Positions 51,017-63,700 of a stretch of DNA of 64,000 nt are shown here, one piece after another. Source of the DNA: Ichthyophthirius multifiliis (taxonomy: Eukaryota; Ciliophora; Oligohymenophorea; Hymenostomatida); NCBI RefSeq assembly GCF_000220395.1, contig NW_004086088.1:1-64000 (forward strand). The letters are read 5' to 3'. The translations under genes and the position numbers were made by a program. A model generated the notes under the pieces. The model saw only the letters and a list, made by a program, of their open reading frames with translations. It was not told the origin of the DNA and did not search any database. How positions within the stretch are numbered: position 1 is the stretch's first letter; every line of letters begins with the position of its first letter.

Positions 51017-53039
51017 TAACGAGTTTTAATAAAACTAATGAAAGTTTAGTAAAAAATTTTAAAAGTGATGGAGAAAATTTGGTGGATTATATAAAAGTAG
51101 AAACAGGTTTAAACAAATTAGGGTTCAATTTTTAATATTTGTAAATAAAATTAGAAGGAGTATTTGTAAATTTTGATACTTAATTAGAATAAAGAAAAAT
51201 AAATGATGTTATTTATGATATTTCTGCAAAAAATGAATATGAAAATAATTCGTAAAAAGATAAAATATTGGAGTTTCCAGTTGACTTATTTTATGGACCT
51301 GCTGAAAAATATACTATTTTTGAATTTGGAGAAACGAATAATAATAATACTATAAAAAAATAAAATGGTTAAGGTATATAAATAATTCCTTATATATAAT
51401 TTTAGAGAGAAAATGTACTAGAAATGGAAGATATAATAACTTCTAGAGTAATAAATGAGTATTAATTAGTAGTTTTGTCAAATTAATATATATAAGTATT
51501 AAATTAAAATATGAAGTAACCTTTTTAAATAATATATAAGATAAAATTTTCAGACGTAATAATATAAGGAAATCCTAAAACAAAAATAAAATATTGTGAT
51601 TCAATTTTTTAATCAAAAATATCATCCTCTACTGTTTCTACAGTATTTTTTTATATTTTAATATGTACAAAAACGGAAGAAGTAAGTCAAATTTTTATTT
51701 CTTTTAAAGTAAATGTAAATCATAAATATTCTTAAAAAGACTAAGAAAAAGACTGGATTTTTGCAATGAAAAAAGAAGTAAAAGCTATTGAATTAATATA
51801 AGAAAATATGAATTTTGTAGTAGAGCATATATAAATAATTCCCATTTTTAACTTTAGAAAAGATGCTAAAGCATTTATTATTATGTTTGTTGTTAGTTAA
51901 GATGCCGATAATATGATTTTGGTATATTATAACGACATTTTGGACTAACAAATATTTCCTTTATAGCTTTTATATACTATTACGAGTGCTGATTATGATT
52001 AAAATACTATTTTTATTAATAACTTTAATGCTAATTATCCTTTTAAAAGTGTAAATGTACCTTTTTTTGAATCGGAAAAATGTCAAAAATATACATTTAA
52101 TTTAGTTTGGGATGATTCTCGAAGATATATTTATTTGTCCAGAATGGATTTATATTTACCTCCTGTTATTAGCTCTTTGGAATAAAAAGACTAAAATATT
52201 ATACATAGTATTTAATATAAAGATACTTATTCGAAAGAATTTAACTATTTTACTAAATATTATGAAACGAATATGAATATTATACAAAATTTGACTTCAG
52301 CGACTGCTATTTCGGCTTATTATGATGAAGTTAAGGTTATTATAGCTAATGATTTATCAATAATTGAATTCAGTTCACTTTTTTAAGTAAATGAGGAATA
52401 AATAGTAAATAAAAAGCCTGTATTGTATAGATAATATGGATCTTGTTTGAATAATTTTAAATAAAATAATGTTTTTTAAACGTTCTAAAAATACGAAGAT
52501 ATGTTTTTCATTGTCGAATGTAGAGATTTAGACTAAGGAAGTATTATGAAATTGTATAAAAAAGATTAAAATTAGAAAAAAAATAAGATAAATATTCCAT
52601 GATATAATCAATTTAATTATAAAAAGGTGAACTTTTGTAAGATGTGACTTTTAGAGTTGAAAATAGATAAATTTATTTAGATTTATTAAGCTAAAATTTC
52701 AAAGGAACTTAATATAAATTAAGCGAATTTGCTATTAATGAAAAACTTGAAGTTGTATTTCCTAAAAATGTAACTAATCATTCTAATTTTAGTATTTGTG
52801 TGAGTAATAAATATAATTAAATATGTTAAAATGCTACTGTTATTAATTAAACTTATGTTAAAGACCCTCATACCAAAGAATGGCTTTTATTCACTTTTAT
52901 TATTGCAATGCCGCTTTCTATTTCGGTGTTCTTTTTAGCTTTGTTTTCTGTTTGTATTAAGAAATTAAGAATGTAAAGAAAATTAGAATTTAAGAATTTT
53001 CTTATAAATTAGAATAACGTTAATATAATTAGTGAGTGA
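47986..53039 (+). CDS. Large type I membrane protein, unknown
   Basis: It starts MQITQFFIFITLIIYFSNSQ, a clear signal peptide, and ends with HTKEWLLFTFIIAMPLSISV and further hydrophobic residues as one membrane helix, then a basic RMQRKLEFK tail; TGA 53037-53039. About 1,600 residues of extracellular sequence lie between, rich in beta-strand-like segments, with few Cys. An intron at 50673-50728 (56 nt) joins in phase. Exons between 49240 and 49860 were not fully resolved. A run of 16 TAA codons at 50968-51015 encodes poly-Gln. At about 52580 the frame shifts by one base beside an A8 run. I recognise no domain; it could be a ciliate surface or vesicle-sorting receptor. Confidence 0.65.
49274..49315. 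repeat. (TTTA)n microsatellite
   Basis: About ten TTTA units, probably in an intron of the large membrane protein gene. Confidence 0.85.
50968..51015 (+). repeat. (TAA)16 repeat coding poly-Gln
   Basis: Sixteen consecutive TAA triplets in the reading frame of the large membrane protein, flanked in frame by EIKNI and LTSFNKTNES. Confidence 0.85.
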
Positions 53040-53992
53040 TTTATTATATTGATTTTTTTTTAATTATTTTATTTTATTTAAAAAATATTTCATAATTATA
53101 AATATCTAATATTTATACATTTTTTAAAAAATTTATTAGATATATGATTTTATAAAAACATTTTAAATTTAAAAAAAAATTGCTAATTAATAATTTTAAA
53201 AAATTAACTTAAATTTAATAGTATCTTATTATTTTTTAATATTTAAAATCGTACTTCATTTGAGTTTTTTATAATTAAAAATGTTTAAATTAATAATTTT
53301 TAAAGTTAAAATTACTATTTATATATATATATAAATATATATAAATATATATATATATATATTCATAACTATATCTAATTTAACAATATATGTAACTATG
53401 TAATCCAATTAATTCATCTTAAATACTTATAAATTTAAATTCAATTTTTAGATTAAAAAAAACATTCGTCTAATTTTATATTTATTTCTATGTATTATAA
53501 TTTTTTAAAAGATTACATGTATAATATATATAATTATATGAATATATTTTAAAATTATATAAAAATTAATTATTTAAACAAAATTGTTTTAAAATAAAAG
53601 AAGTATAGTTAAATATAATTTTAATAGACTAAAAACATAAATAATTTGATATTGTTTATAAAAAAATTTGTTATTTAAATAAATATATTTATTTATATTT
53701 GATAATTAGGATAAATAAATATATATTATATTTAATACATAATAATTGAATATAAATAAAATTTAAATATATTATTAAATTAAAGATTATTTATATATAA
53801 TAAAAAATATATAAGCTAATTATTTAATAATAAAATTTTTTGAATTATTTAATGATAATCAAATTTTAAAAAATAAATTTAATAAAATTATATTATTATA
53901 TATATTAATTGATATCCAGTATTATAATAAAAAATATAAATAAATATTTTTAATTTTTAATTAATATACACACATATAAATATATATATAAT

Positions 53993-54040
<48 letters not shown>

Positions 54041-54649
54041 TATTTATTTATAAGTTTTTCAAGTAATAGATATTTACTATTGTTATTTTATAAATAATAT
54101 AAATATTTTCTTTTAATTTTCTCCATTTTTTTTTTATTTAAAATAATTTAAAATATAAATTCTATATTGTTATTGTTTATAAACATTTTTTTAATACTTA
54201 TGTTACTTGATGAATACTTTATTTAGTATTTTTAAAATTATTTATTCTTTATTTATTTATGACACATTTTTTATTTTAATAATTTAATTGTATATACGGA
54301 CCAAATACAAAGATGAAAAAACGTAAAGCATATTAAATACTAATTAATTTTTTTTAATTTAAAAAGATTAATTCTTAAAAATTTATTAAAAATAATTAAT
54401 ATTTAAAATATATTTATAAAATTTTTCTTTTTTTTAATTTTAAATAATAATATATATAAAATAGAAAAAAAATCTTATTTTAAATAATAATAAAAAAAGA
54501 AACAAACAAAAGTTAGAAAAATATGTTTTTATAAATAAAATAATAATATTTTTTTTTTATTTAATATATAAAAAGAAGAAAAAATTTAATAAAACAAATT
54601 TATAAAAATATTTTTTATAAAAAAAAAAAAACTAATATATTGAAAATAA
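53040..54649. other. Long AT-rich intergenic region with (TA)n tracts
   Basis: 1.6 kb with no supported gene. Alternating TA runs lie at 53325-53360 and 54001-54037. Confidence 0.65.
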
Positions 54650-56507
54650 ATGGATTCAATATTAGTCCCTTAATAATATACATTTTAACAAAATTAAATT
54701 AAAATATAATAATAATCAAATGATTAAATAGAAATCAGTTATTTATACTCATCAGAAAATAATAGTAAATAATATAATCAATAATTAGTATATAATAATA
54801 ATGATATTTCTAACTAAGACAAAAATAATATATAAACTAATAGAATGCAAATATAATTAAAAAGATTAATTAAAGTATGGACTTCTGATGAAGATAAAAA
54901 CCTTATTTATTAATACTAAAAATATAATGGGAATTGGTAACAAATATTAAATAATATTCCAGGAAGAAACATATCCTAATGTTCATAAAGAATAAGGAGA
55001 CTATTAGGACATAAAAAAAATAACCTTGGAGTCAAGAAGATGATTAGACGGTACTTTAACTTATTGAAAAATATGGAAAAAAATGGAAAGATATTGCTAA
55101 GGTTTTTAGAAAAAAAGTGGTAAGTAGATTCGAGAAAGATATTTGAATATTTTGAATCCCAAAATTTAAAAAAAAATAGAATGGAATTAAGAAGAAGATC
55201 TTTATATAGTTTAGTTTTTCAATTAAAATGGACCTAAATGGTCTACTATAGCTGAATGTCTTAAATATAGGTCTGAAAATCAAGTTAAAAATAGATTTCA
55301 TTCATATTTAAAGAAAGCTTATAAAGACTAGATAATTTATGATAATTATAATACAAAAATATATAATAAAAATAAAGAAATGTTCGTGTTTGAACAAAAT
55401 AAATAGAATGAAGAGAAATAAACATAATTATAGTTAAAAGATGAAAATATTAATGAATAAATATTAGAAAAAAACTAATAATAAAATTCTTTTTAAGAAA
55501 GCTAATAAGAATAATTAAAATAATAAATATATTAATAATTAAATATATAGGAAAATTAATAATAAACTTTATAAGGAACTTAATAATTAAATTTAAAATA
55601 AGATAATTAATAATAATTATTATAAGGAAACTAATATTAAATTTTATAAAGTAATTAATAATAAAATCATTTAGGAAATTAATTATATTTTTAATTATAA
55701 AATAATTAAATTGAATAAGATAATATATAATTATTATAAAATTAATAATAATAATAATTTAGTTTATAGTAATAGATTTATTAATAAATTATCCCAAAAT
55801 ATAAATATACCTAATAGCATTAATTTAATAATAATAATAATAATATATAATGTATTAATTAATAGTAAAATTAATAAATTAATTAAAAATATTAACACCA
55901 TGTTAATTAATTTATACCTTAATAATAATAAACTATTATTTAAAACAATTCGAATATAGAAGAATAAAATAATAATCATTATTAAAATAATTATTATTTA
56001 AATTAACTCAAATATAATAACTATTAAAACGCATATCATTATGATTCTAATTATTTAGAAAACAAATAATAATTGCCCTAATAATTGAAAATTGAAGACC
56101 AAGAAGTTTTATTAAGTGATTTACCAACATTTAAAAATATTCCAAACGAATATTATTTAGAATAGAATAAAGAAAATGGCTTTTTTAGTAACAATAAACT
56201 TTAATAATAACCTGTAGTCTTGATAAAAGATAATTAGTAAAATTTTTGTTATTAGTAGACTGGAATTAAAAATAGTTTTAATTAAATTTAAGTAGATAAT
56301 AGCCTAATTAATAGAAATAGTATTTAATAATAAAATACACCTGTTTAATTAAAATAAATAAATAATATATATTAAAATAATTAAGTACTTAAATAAAATA
56401 ATAGTGAAATTATGATTAGTTAATAATAAAAATAAGAAATATATAAATTTATTTAAATTATTAGAGAAAATCCTGAAATATACAATTAAATAAAATATAT
56501 TATTTGA
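54650..56507 (+). CDS. Three-repeat (R1R2R3) Myb transcription factor with Gln/Asn-rich tail
   Basis: Three SANT/Myb repeats follow a Gln/Asn-rich N-terminus. R1: VWTSDEDKNLIYQYQKYNGNW...RRLLG. R2: PWSQEDDQTVLQLIEKYGKKW...ILNP. R3: EWNQEEDLYIVQFFNQNGPKW...KNRFHSYLKK. Each shows the spaced aromatic residues that form the DNA-binding core, as in c-Myb and CDC5-like proteins. The frame shifts by one base in A runs near 55018 and 55122; one extra A in each restores R2 (seen by comparing frames). The last 380 or so residues are dominated by Gln (mostly TAA) and Asn, typical of ciliate activation or disordered tails. Stop TGA 56505-56507. Confidence 0.85.
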
Positions 56508-56786
56508 AATTAACTTAAACCTAAATATTTATTTGAAAAAAATAAATAAAAAACTAATTATATTGTTTATTTTATATAATAATAAATTAAAATATATTAA
56601 TTTTTCAATTTATAATTTTATTTTTTGTAATAACAATTCTTTTTTAAATAAAAAGAATAAGAATTTTTTTTATTTTAAAAAAAACTTAAATAATAGTTTA
56701 TAGTAAATAAAAAGCAAATACATTATATATATAACTTATATATATTAAAAAATCAATAATCATAAATATTATAGATGTATTTTTGA

Positions 56787-57422
56787 ATTTCTTTATTAAA
56801 ATATTTTTTTACTACTATCAAATTTAAAAAAACACTTTCAAAATAATTATCATTTTATATTTAATTGTTATTTATAATTAAAAAGTTATTAGGAATAAAT
56901 TACATTAGTTAAAATATTGTTTAAACTGTTGAATACATTATATTTTATTTACATATTTCTAAATAAAATAATTAAAGTTACTATAATCTAATTATATTTT
57001 TAACAATTATAAAAACACTTACATCTTCATTTATATTTTCTAAACCAATAATAAGCCTAATATGGGTCAAACTTTCCGAAAAACTTAACTATTATATAAG
57101 ATTTTAGATTACATGTTTGTCAAAGTTATTATTTTATTCAAAAGTTAACGACAATTCTGTTAAATTTTAACATTCTAATAATTTTTTTCCTAGTTTGAAA
57201 GAACTTTATACATCTAAATAAGAGTCTTTAGATAATTTTAATGAAAAAGAAATCAAATTTTAACTTTTTGATTATAAAATAGTTTATAAAAGTGTAGAAA
57301 ATACAGGTTTATAATTAGGAAATTCACAAGCAAGCTTTTTATTTTATTACCAATTTTCTCCAAAATATTTTATAGCAAATTAATTTGCACCTTCATCAAC
57401 TTAATCTTAGTTAATTTATTGA
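56787..57422 (+). CDS. Membrane protein fragment or gene with unresolved 5' end
   Basis: A 212-codon frame opens after a TGA at 56784-56786 and stops at TGA 57420-57422. There is no in-frame ATG, so a first exon must lie upstream or within. Residues read KLLGINYISQNIVQTVEYII, then a hydrophobic region (YYNLIIFLTIIKTLTSSFIF), then a soluble segment with KELYTSKQESLDNFNEKEIK and SPKYFIANQFAPSSTQ. A further hydrophobic open stretch (57470-57770) may be its last exon after an intron that starts near 57411. I cannot assign a family. Confidence 0.4.
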
Positions 57423-57954
57423 TTTTATATATTTATTTCTTTGTTTTTATTTTATAATATTTTCTATTCGTTAGTTGAATGCTATTTAGGATTATTATTT
57501 TAGATTTTTTATTCAGTATTAATTTATAATAATTAATTTTAATCTATTACTTAAATAGTTTTTCCCTACATACAACCCATTTTAAATTAAATAAAATTTT
57601 TTGCTAATTATTTATTATTTTTAAAATAAGATAATTTTTTTTTAAGTATTTTTTATTATTAATAAAATATTTATTTTAAATTAGATTTTATCAATATTTC
57701 TATAACATTGTTAAAAATTAGTTATATATTTTTAAGTTTTTTATTTCAAGAAGTTTAATTAATTCAATCATAATAATAATAAAAAAAAAACTAATATATT
57801 TATTATTAATTATATTTATAAAAAATATTTAATATATATAATAAAAAAAATTATTAAATTTTATTAAATAAAATATAATTTATTAATATTAATTTTTTAA
57901 AGTAAACAATAAATAAATATATAATAAAATTATTAAAAGAGAAGGCTTTTAAAA
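57423..57954. other. Possible last exon of the preceding gene plus AT-rich spacer
   Basis: 57470-57770 is TGA-free and codes hydrophobic segments in one frame; the rest is promoter-side spacer of the kinesin gene. Confidence 0.35.
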
Positions 57955-60553
57955 ATGAGTAAAGAAGTCTAGTAACAAAATAAATATTAATGTAATTATA
58001 TAAATAATATTCCATTGTTTTTTTTTTAATTAAAAAAAAATAAAAGCACCAAATTATTAAACTAAATTTTATAGCAAAAATTAAATATAAAACAAATTAA
58101 AATTATTATGTATGCTCAAAACGCCTTAAGAAGAAAACCAATTGCATTCAACATTTTAAACATACTAAAAATCTGATTCTAAATATGTTATTTGCTCACG
58201 AAAAGGAATTTCTAGATAGTATGTACTTTCGAAATTTCAAAAAGATGATTAAATAGAAAATATGGAATTCCAAACTTCTGATAATTATAAGATATATAAA
58301 TTTGATCAAGTTTTAAATGATAAGAGTTAAAAAAACTTTGAATTTGAAGTAACTGAAGTAGTTAATTAGCATATTTTATAATAAAAAAATGCATCGATTT
58401 TAATATATGGAGCTTCTTAAAGTGGAAAAAGTTTCACTTTTAATGGCGTTAATTAAAAAAATTAAAAAGAAAACGGCATTATATTTATTTCTTGTGAATA
58501 ATTAATAAAATTAAATATTTAAAAAAAATTAAAAGTGTCATTTTTCATAATATTTAATGATAAAATATTCGATTTATTAGAAATATAAAATAGTTCAGTT
58601 AAAAATGCAGTAAATATTAAAAAAAAAAAAAAATTAAATTAATTTATAAAAAAGTTAAAAGATTTATATGAAAAGTCAAGTATAGATATAAAAATATTAG
58701 ATTTAATTAATGAAGAAATAAAAAGCTTAAACGAATTTAAATAGAAATATAATTAAGTAATTTAAAGTTTAAATATTTTAGAAGAATATTTATAAGAATA
58801 AAATTTATATGGAAAATCGCATTTTGTAGTTCAATTCTTAAGTGAATAATTGAAATTAAATATTGTTAGATTATCTGATAATAATATTTACTGTAATTCT
58901 TAAGAAGGTGCCAAAAATGATTTTGTTGTTTTAAGAAAATATATTTCACATTGTGCCAAATATAACGAATTTTCTCCAAATTATAGATTATATAAACAAT
59001 CAAAACTTACTTTTACTTTGAGGGAAACATTAAATGAGAATTCGTTTATTTATATGATTTTTTGCTTAAATTCATTGTAAAAATTTTATTAATAAACTTT
59101 TAAAAGCTGCGAAGTTTCCTATTTTTTTTTATTTTATTTTTTAATAAAAATAATAAAATTAAAAATAAATAGTATTTTGAGAAAATAAAAAGCTCAAGTG
59201 AAAATTGTTCTGGAGATATATAAAATTGCTTTAATTTAGAATATTTAAAAATTGAAGATAAAAGTGATAATAATAGCTCTTTGAGTTAAAAATATAATAA
59301 AATTTCTGATTTTAAATAAGAATTTATTAAAGAAAATAAGCAATAAAATTTAATTGAAGAAGAATAAATAAAATAAGAATAAAATTAAATAAATATATAA
59401 GGAGAATTACTTGAAGAAAAAAGAAAATAAGAAGAAAATTATTATAATAAAAATAATATTTAAGAAAATGAATATTAATCAATTATTGAAGAAAAAAATT
59501 AAATAGAATTATAATTAAGAGTTAGAAATAGATAACTTTTGTAGAAATAAAATAAACATAAAGAAAAAATTAAAAATCTTTAAAATTTTATCTAGAAAAT
59601 ACAATAAGAGAAAAATGATTTTAATAATTAATAAACTAATAAATTTTATAAATAAAAAGAAGTAATTTTAAAATAATAAAGTGAAGATTTAAGATAATAG
59701 AATGATGAGATTTTAGAAAAATATCAATAAGAATAAACCTTGAATTAAAAAATGAAAAATTAAATTTAATAATTTTAAACAAAAAATTAAAAATAGAAAA
59801 ATATTATTAAAGAATTGCAAGATAAAATTATCTTATTAGAAGAGTAATTTGATGGAAAATTTAATAAAAATATACAACTAATCGAAAAATAATAAATTAT
59901 TGAAGATTTATAAAGTACAATTGTTGAAAAAGATAAAATAATTTAATAACTTTATAGAGAAATAGAAATAAAAGATTAATAATAAAAAATTAGATAATTA
60001 GATTAATCAGAGATAATATATAAAAAATTAAATATTGTAATTTTTTTTTATTTTCTCTTTATTTATATTTATAAATATAAAAAAATTTTAGGATAATAAT
60101 ATCTATGAGAAAAAAATAAATTAATTAAATGAATAAGTACTAAGTATTTAGAGTTAAGCTGAAATAATTTAATTAGAAAAAATAAAAATAGAAAATAACA
60201 ACAATTTATTAAAATAAAAATATTAAAAATGTTAATAAAAATTAAAAAAGCTAAAATAACAAATTAAAGTAAATATTTATAAAATTGTATTTAATTTATT
60301 ATGTATTAAAAAATATTTAAAATAATAAACAAACAAAGGTCTAAGATTAAATTAAAAAATAAGAATCTAATAGATTATTAAAGGATTAAGAAAGAGTAAA
60401 TTATATTTTGTAACAATAAATACAAGATTCAAAAGAAAATAAATTAAGAGTAAATATTTATAATTAAAGTATTTATTATAAAAATAAACATAGATATTGA
60501 ACGAAATATAAGAATTGATAAATATTCACAAGCAAACTAGAATATAAAGATGA
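57955..60553 (+). CDS. Divergent kinesin-like protein with long coiled coil
   Basis: Exons 57955-57991, 58047-59113, 59173-60036, 60092-60268, 60339-60449 and 60494-60553 join in phase through introns of 55, 59, 55, 70 and 44 nt to give 771 aa. The motor shows YKFDQVLND, the P-loop YGASQSGKSFTFNG (kinesin norm GQTGSGKT), GKSHFVVQF in place of SSRSH, and SKLTFTLRETLNENSFIYMI, the classic segment after switch II. The switch II DLAGSE motif is not visible; its place reads NIVRLSDNN. Residues about 360-770 are a Gln/Glu/Lys coiled coil. ATPase activity is doubtful, so it may be a non-motile microtubule or cargo adaptor. Family membership is firm, subclass unknown. Confidence 0.82.
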
Positions 60554-60723
60554 TAAAGCAATAATAAAATAAAAAACAAAAACATATTTATTAAATAAAG
60601 GAAAATAAAAATACAAATAAATTTAATATTTTATTATGTTCATTTAAATAATTATATAATATTTATATTATTATTATTAATAATAATAATAAAAAAAAAT
60701 ATATTAATAAATTTTAAATAAAT
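60554..60723. other. Convergent 3' spacer
   Basis: AT-rich, with the inverted ATTATTATTATTAATAATAATAAT at 60670-60693. No gene. Confidence 0.6.
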
Positions 60724-63700
60724 TCAGCTATTAATTTATTTCATAAATAAATTAATATCGTCTAAAAGTTAATCTCCTTCAAGTAATTATCTTTATTATT
60801 TTAAACTATCAACAGCTATTTTATATTCTTCAAAGAAAGTTTAATCTTTAGTTAATTTTTTCTTTTATTCAATTTATTTAGCTTCTTCGAGATCCAAAAT
60901 ATGCATATAAGCATTTTAAATTTCTTATTTGGTTTAAATTTAGCCAATAGGAGGAGTCTATGAAGATTCGTCTATAAGACTTTTTTAGATTTTAATAATT
61001 TATTCGAATTCTGCAGAATTCATTTTTTCTTTACTATATTTATTTTCGTACCAAACTCTGAAAGCCTCAAGCTTATCTAAAGCTTTTGGATTTCTAATTT
61101 AATCAATCTTTTATTCTTATTATTTTTAAAATTCATGCAAATCTTCTTCATTTCTGTCTTTTTCTTTTATTTAGAAATCTCTGCAAACTCTTAAAATTTC
61201 CATATCCCTGTTTAACTCTTCCAATAGAGTTTACTTTATATTTTCAGGCATTAAAAATTTACTTATTTCGTAATCTAACATTAATAAATCGTGATTATTT
61301 AATTTCTTCTCATAATAATATCTCTCTTTAAATACATGATCTAAGAAGTTTTTTACTTTATGATAAATCCAGTCTTTTTCATTCATTCTAATGTCAACTG
61401 TTCCATAGAATTTAGGTATTTAAGCAGATTTTTCATTTATTTAGAATTTTTCAGGTAAATAATGGTCTTTTCCTTAAATAGAGGCTTATGTTAATCGATC
61501 TAATCTTTCAACATAAATAACAAAGCCGGTAATCAATTATCTACCTTCTTATAAATCGTCAATTAATGAGAGAACATCAGATAATTGACTGATTTTTTCA
61601 TCTTTTGGTAATGTTTTATTATCTAAAATACTTGTAATATTTTAAACTGTTGAATCTATTTTTAAAACTTATTGTTCGTCTAATAAAGATGACTAAGCTT
61701 AAGAAAGTGCATTTAAGAAAAGTTCTCTCTATTCGAAGGCCATAAGAGCATAATTTGTAAAAGACAAATTTCCTTATTGCTTTTCGTTTAAGAACTTGAT
61801 CTTGTTTTATAACTCAAGCACTTTATCTTCAGAAAAAATAAGATGATCTTAATAAGCTGTGTATAAAATGGCGCATGTTTATGTCAATTTTGTTAAGTAA
61901 TTTGTATATTCTTAAAACTCTTAAATGTTTTAGCAATCTATAGAATATTCTCTTAATATTGATTAAATAGAATCTGGATTCTAACGGATTTTTTTACCTG
62001 CACTATATAACTTTCGGAATTGGGCTTCTAATTTTTAAAGAGACAAAGCTGAGAAAACAAATAGAGTATGGGAAGATACATATTCTTACATGTCATATTC
62101 TAGATTATTCAATATGTATGAGTCTATCAAATTCATATAAGGGTCATTAAACTAGTAAGTTTTTATACCATCTTTAGTTACTAAATGCGATTAAACATTG
62201 TTTTAATCATATATTTAGTCAATTTTCGAAACTAATACTGTATTGAGTATTTTTTAGAATTCTTGTCTTGTTTTTTCTATAATCTTTTTTTTATATGTTT
62301 TTGTTAATTTTATTATTTTTTACATTTAATTTTTTATTTCCTTGTTATGGCTCTATTATTACTTGCAAAACTTCTTTTAAACTTGAATCATAGTTTATGA
62401 ATTTATTGAAGAGATTTTAGACGTAATTTGGGTTGTTTTTGTTAAATTTCATTTCTTTTTAAGCTTCTTCTGTAGGAAGAGATATTAATTGCGAAAGTTA
62501 ATCGAAACCTTTTTTAGTTACGATTTCTAAATCTTGAACAAATTCTTGCTTTAATTTATCAGGATTTAAAGCATCATATTCCTTCTATCTGTTTTCAACA
62601 TCATTAAGGAACTCATAGACATAATCTCTTAAGTTATCTGGCGTAGTTTATTTAAGTAGGCCCTTAATTTATTCGGTAGTAGAAGATAAAAGAAAATCTT
62701 TAATTTCATTAACCTATTATATAAATTTAAATTTAAAATAATTCTTAATTTTTTATAAATTATTTTATTTTTCAAATACCTTATATCCTGATTCAATAAG
62801 CTTATCGTACCAATCATCTAATGATTTAGATCTAGGATCACCATATCTAATTTCATATTCTTCTCTTTTAACATTATAATAATTTATTCTATCATTATTA
62901 TTTAGATGAATTCTATCAATAAGTACTTTTAAAAATTATTTTTCATTAACAACTTTATCAATTTATTTTTTATCAAAAGTAAAGTTTTTAACTAAATTAT
63001 GTTTCTTTTCAATTGTTATTTTATCTAATAAATCGCCAAGAAGGTTTTTTACATAAGGGTCATGTCCTTCAACTTTATTTTCTTTGTTATCTGAAGGGAA
63101 AAAGGTAGGGTATTTTAATCCTGGGAAATTATCCAATGTGTATTTTTCAGAAGGATCTTACTGGAAGTTTTCAGTCAAACGTTCACTAATAATTTTTTCT
63201 CTTAATTTTAAGAAAAATTCTTATTTTTTTTCAATAGAAGCTATTCTAGAAATTTCCTTTAATTAATCAAGTCTTTACTAACGATATTAAAGGAAAATTT
63301 CCTCACATATTTTTTAGACGTTCTCATTTACTTTTGGAATGTTCTGGAAGTATTCTTAAATTGCTTGAAGTCTTGTAGAATAGAATATGTTTAAAGAAAA
63401 CTCACAGCCGCTTAATTGGCACATTCTGTTTAATTGTTCGTATTTTTAAAATTCAAGTTTTTCATAAAGATATATTTTTTCACGTAAATCTTCCACCTTT
63501 ATTGATGGGTTCATTGAATTTATACCAATTCCTTACAAGAATTTATGCACATCCCACATTTAGCCTTATCTTATATAAGTATCTCTTAAGTTATCTTAAT
63601 TTAAATAATAACGAACCGTGTCAGGATATTTCTTATAATAATCTTTTACTGGATACATTGAAAAAGGCTTTAAATCAGGTTTATATTCAGAAATTTTTTT

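Noticed and set aside
55711-55979. ORFs on both strands in the Asn-rich region
   Set aside because: They are shadows of the Gln/Asn-rich tail of the Myb gene in other frames.
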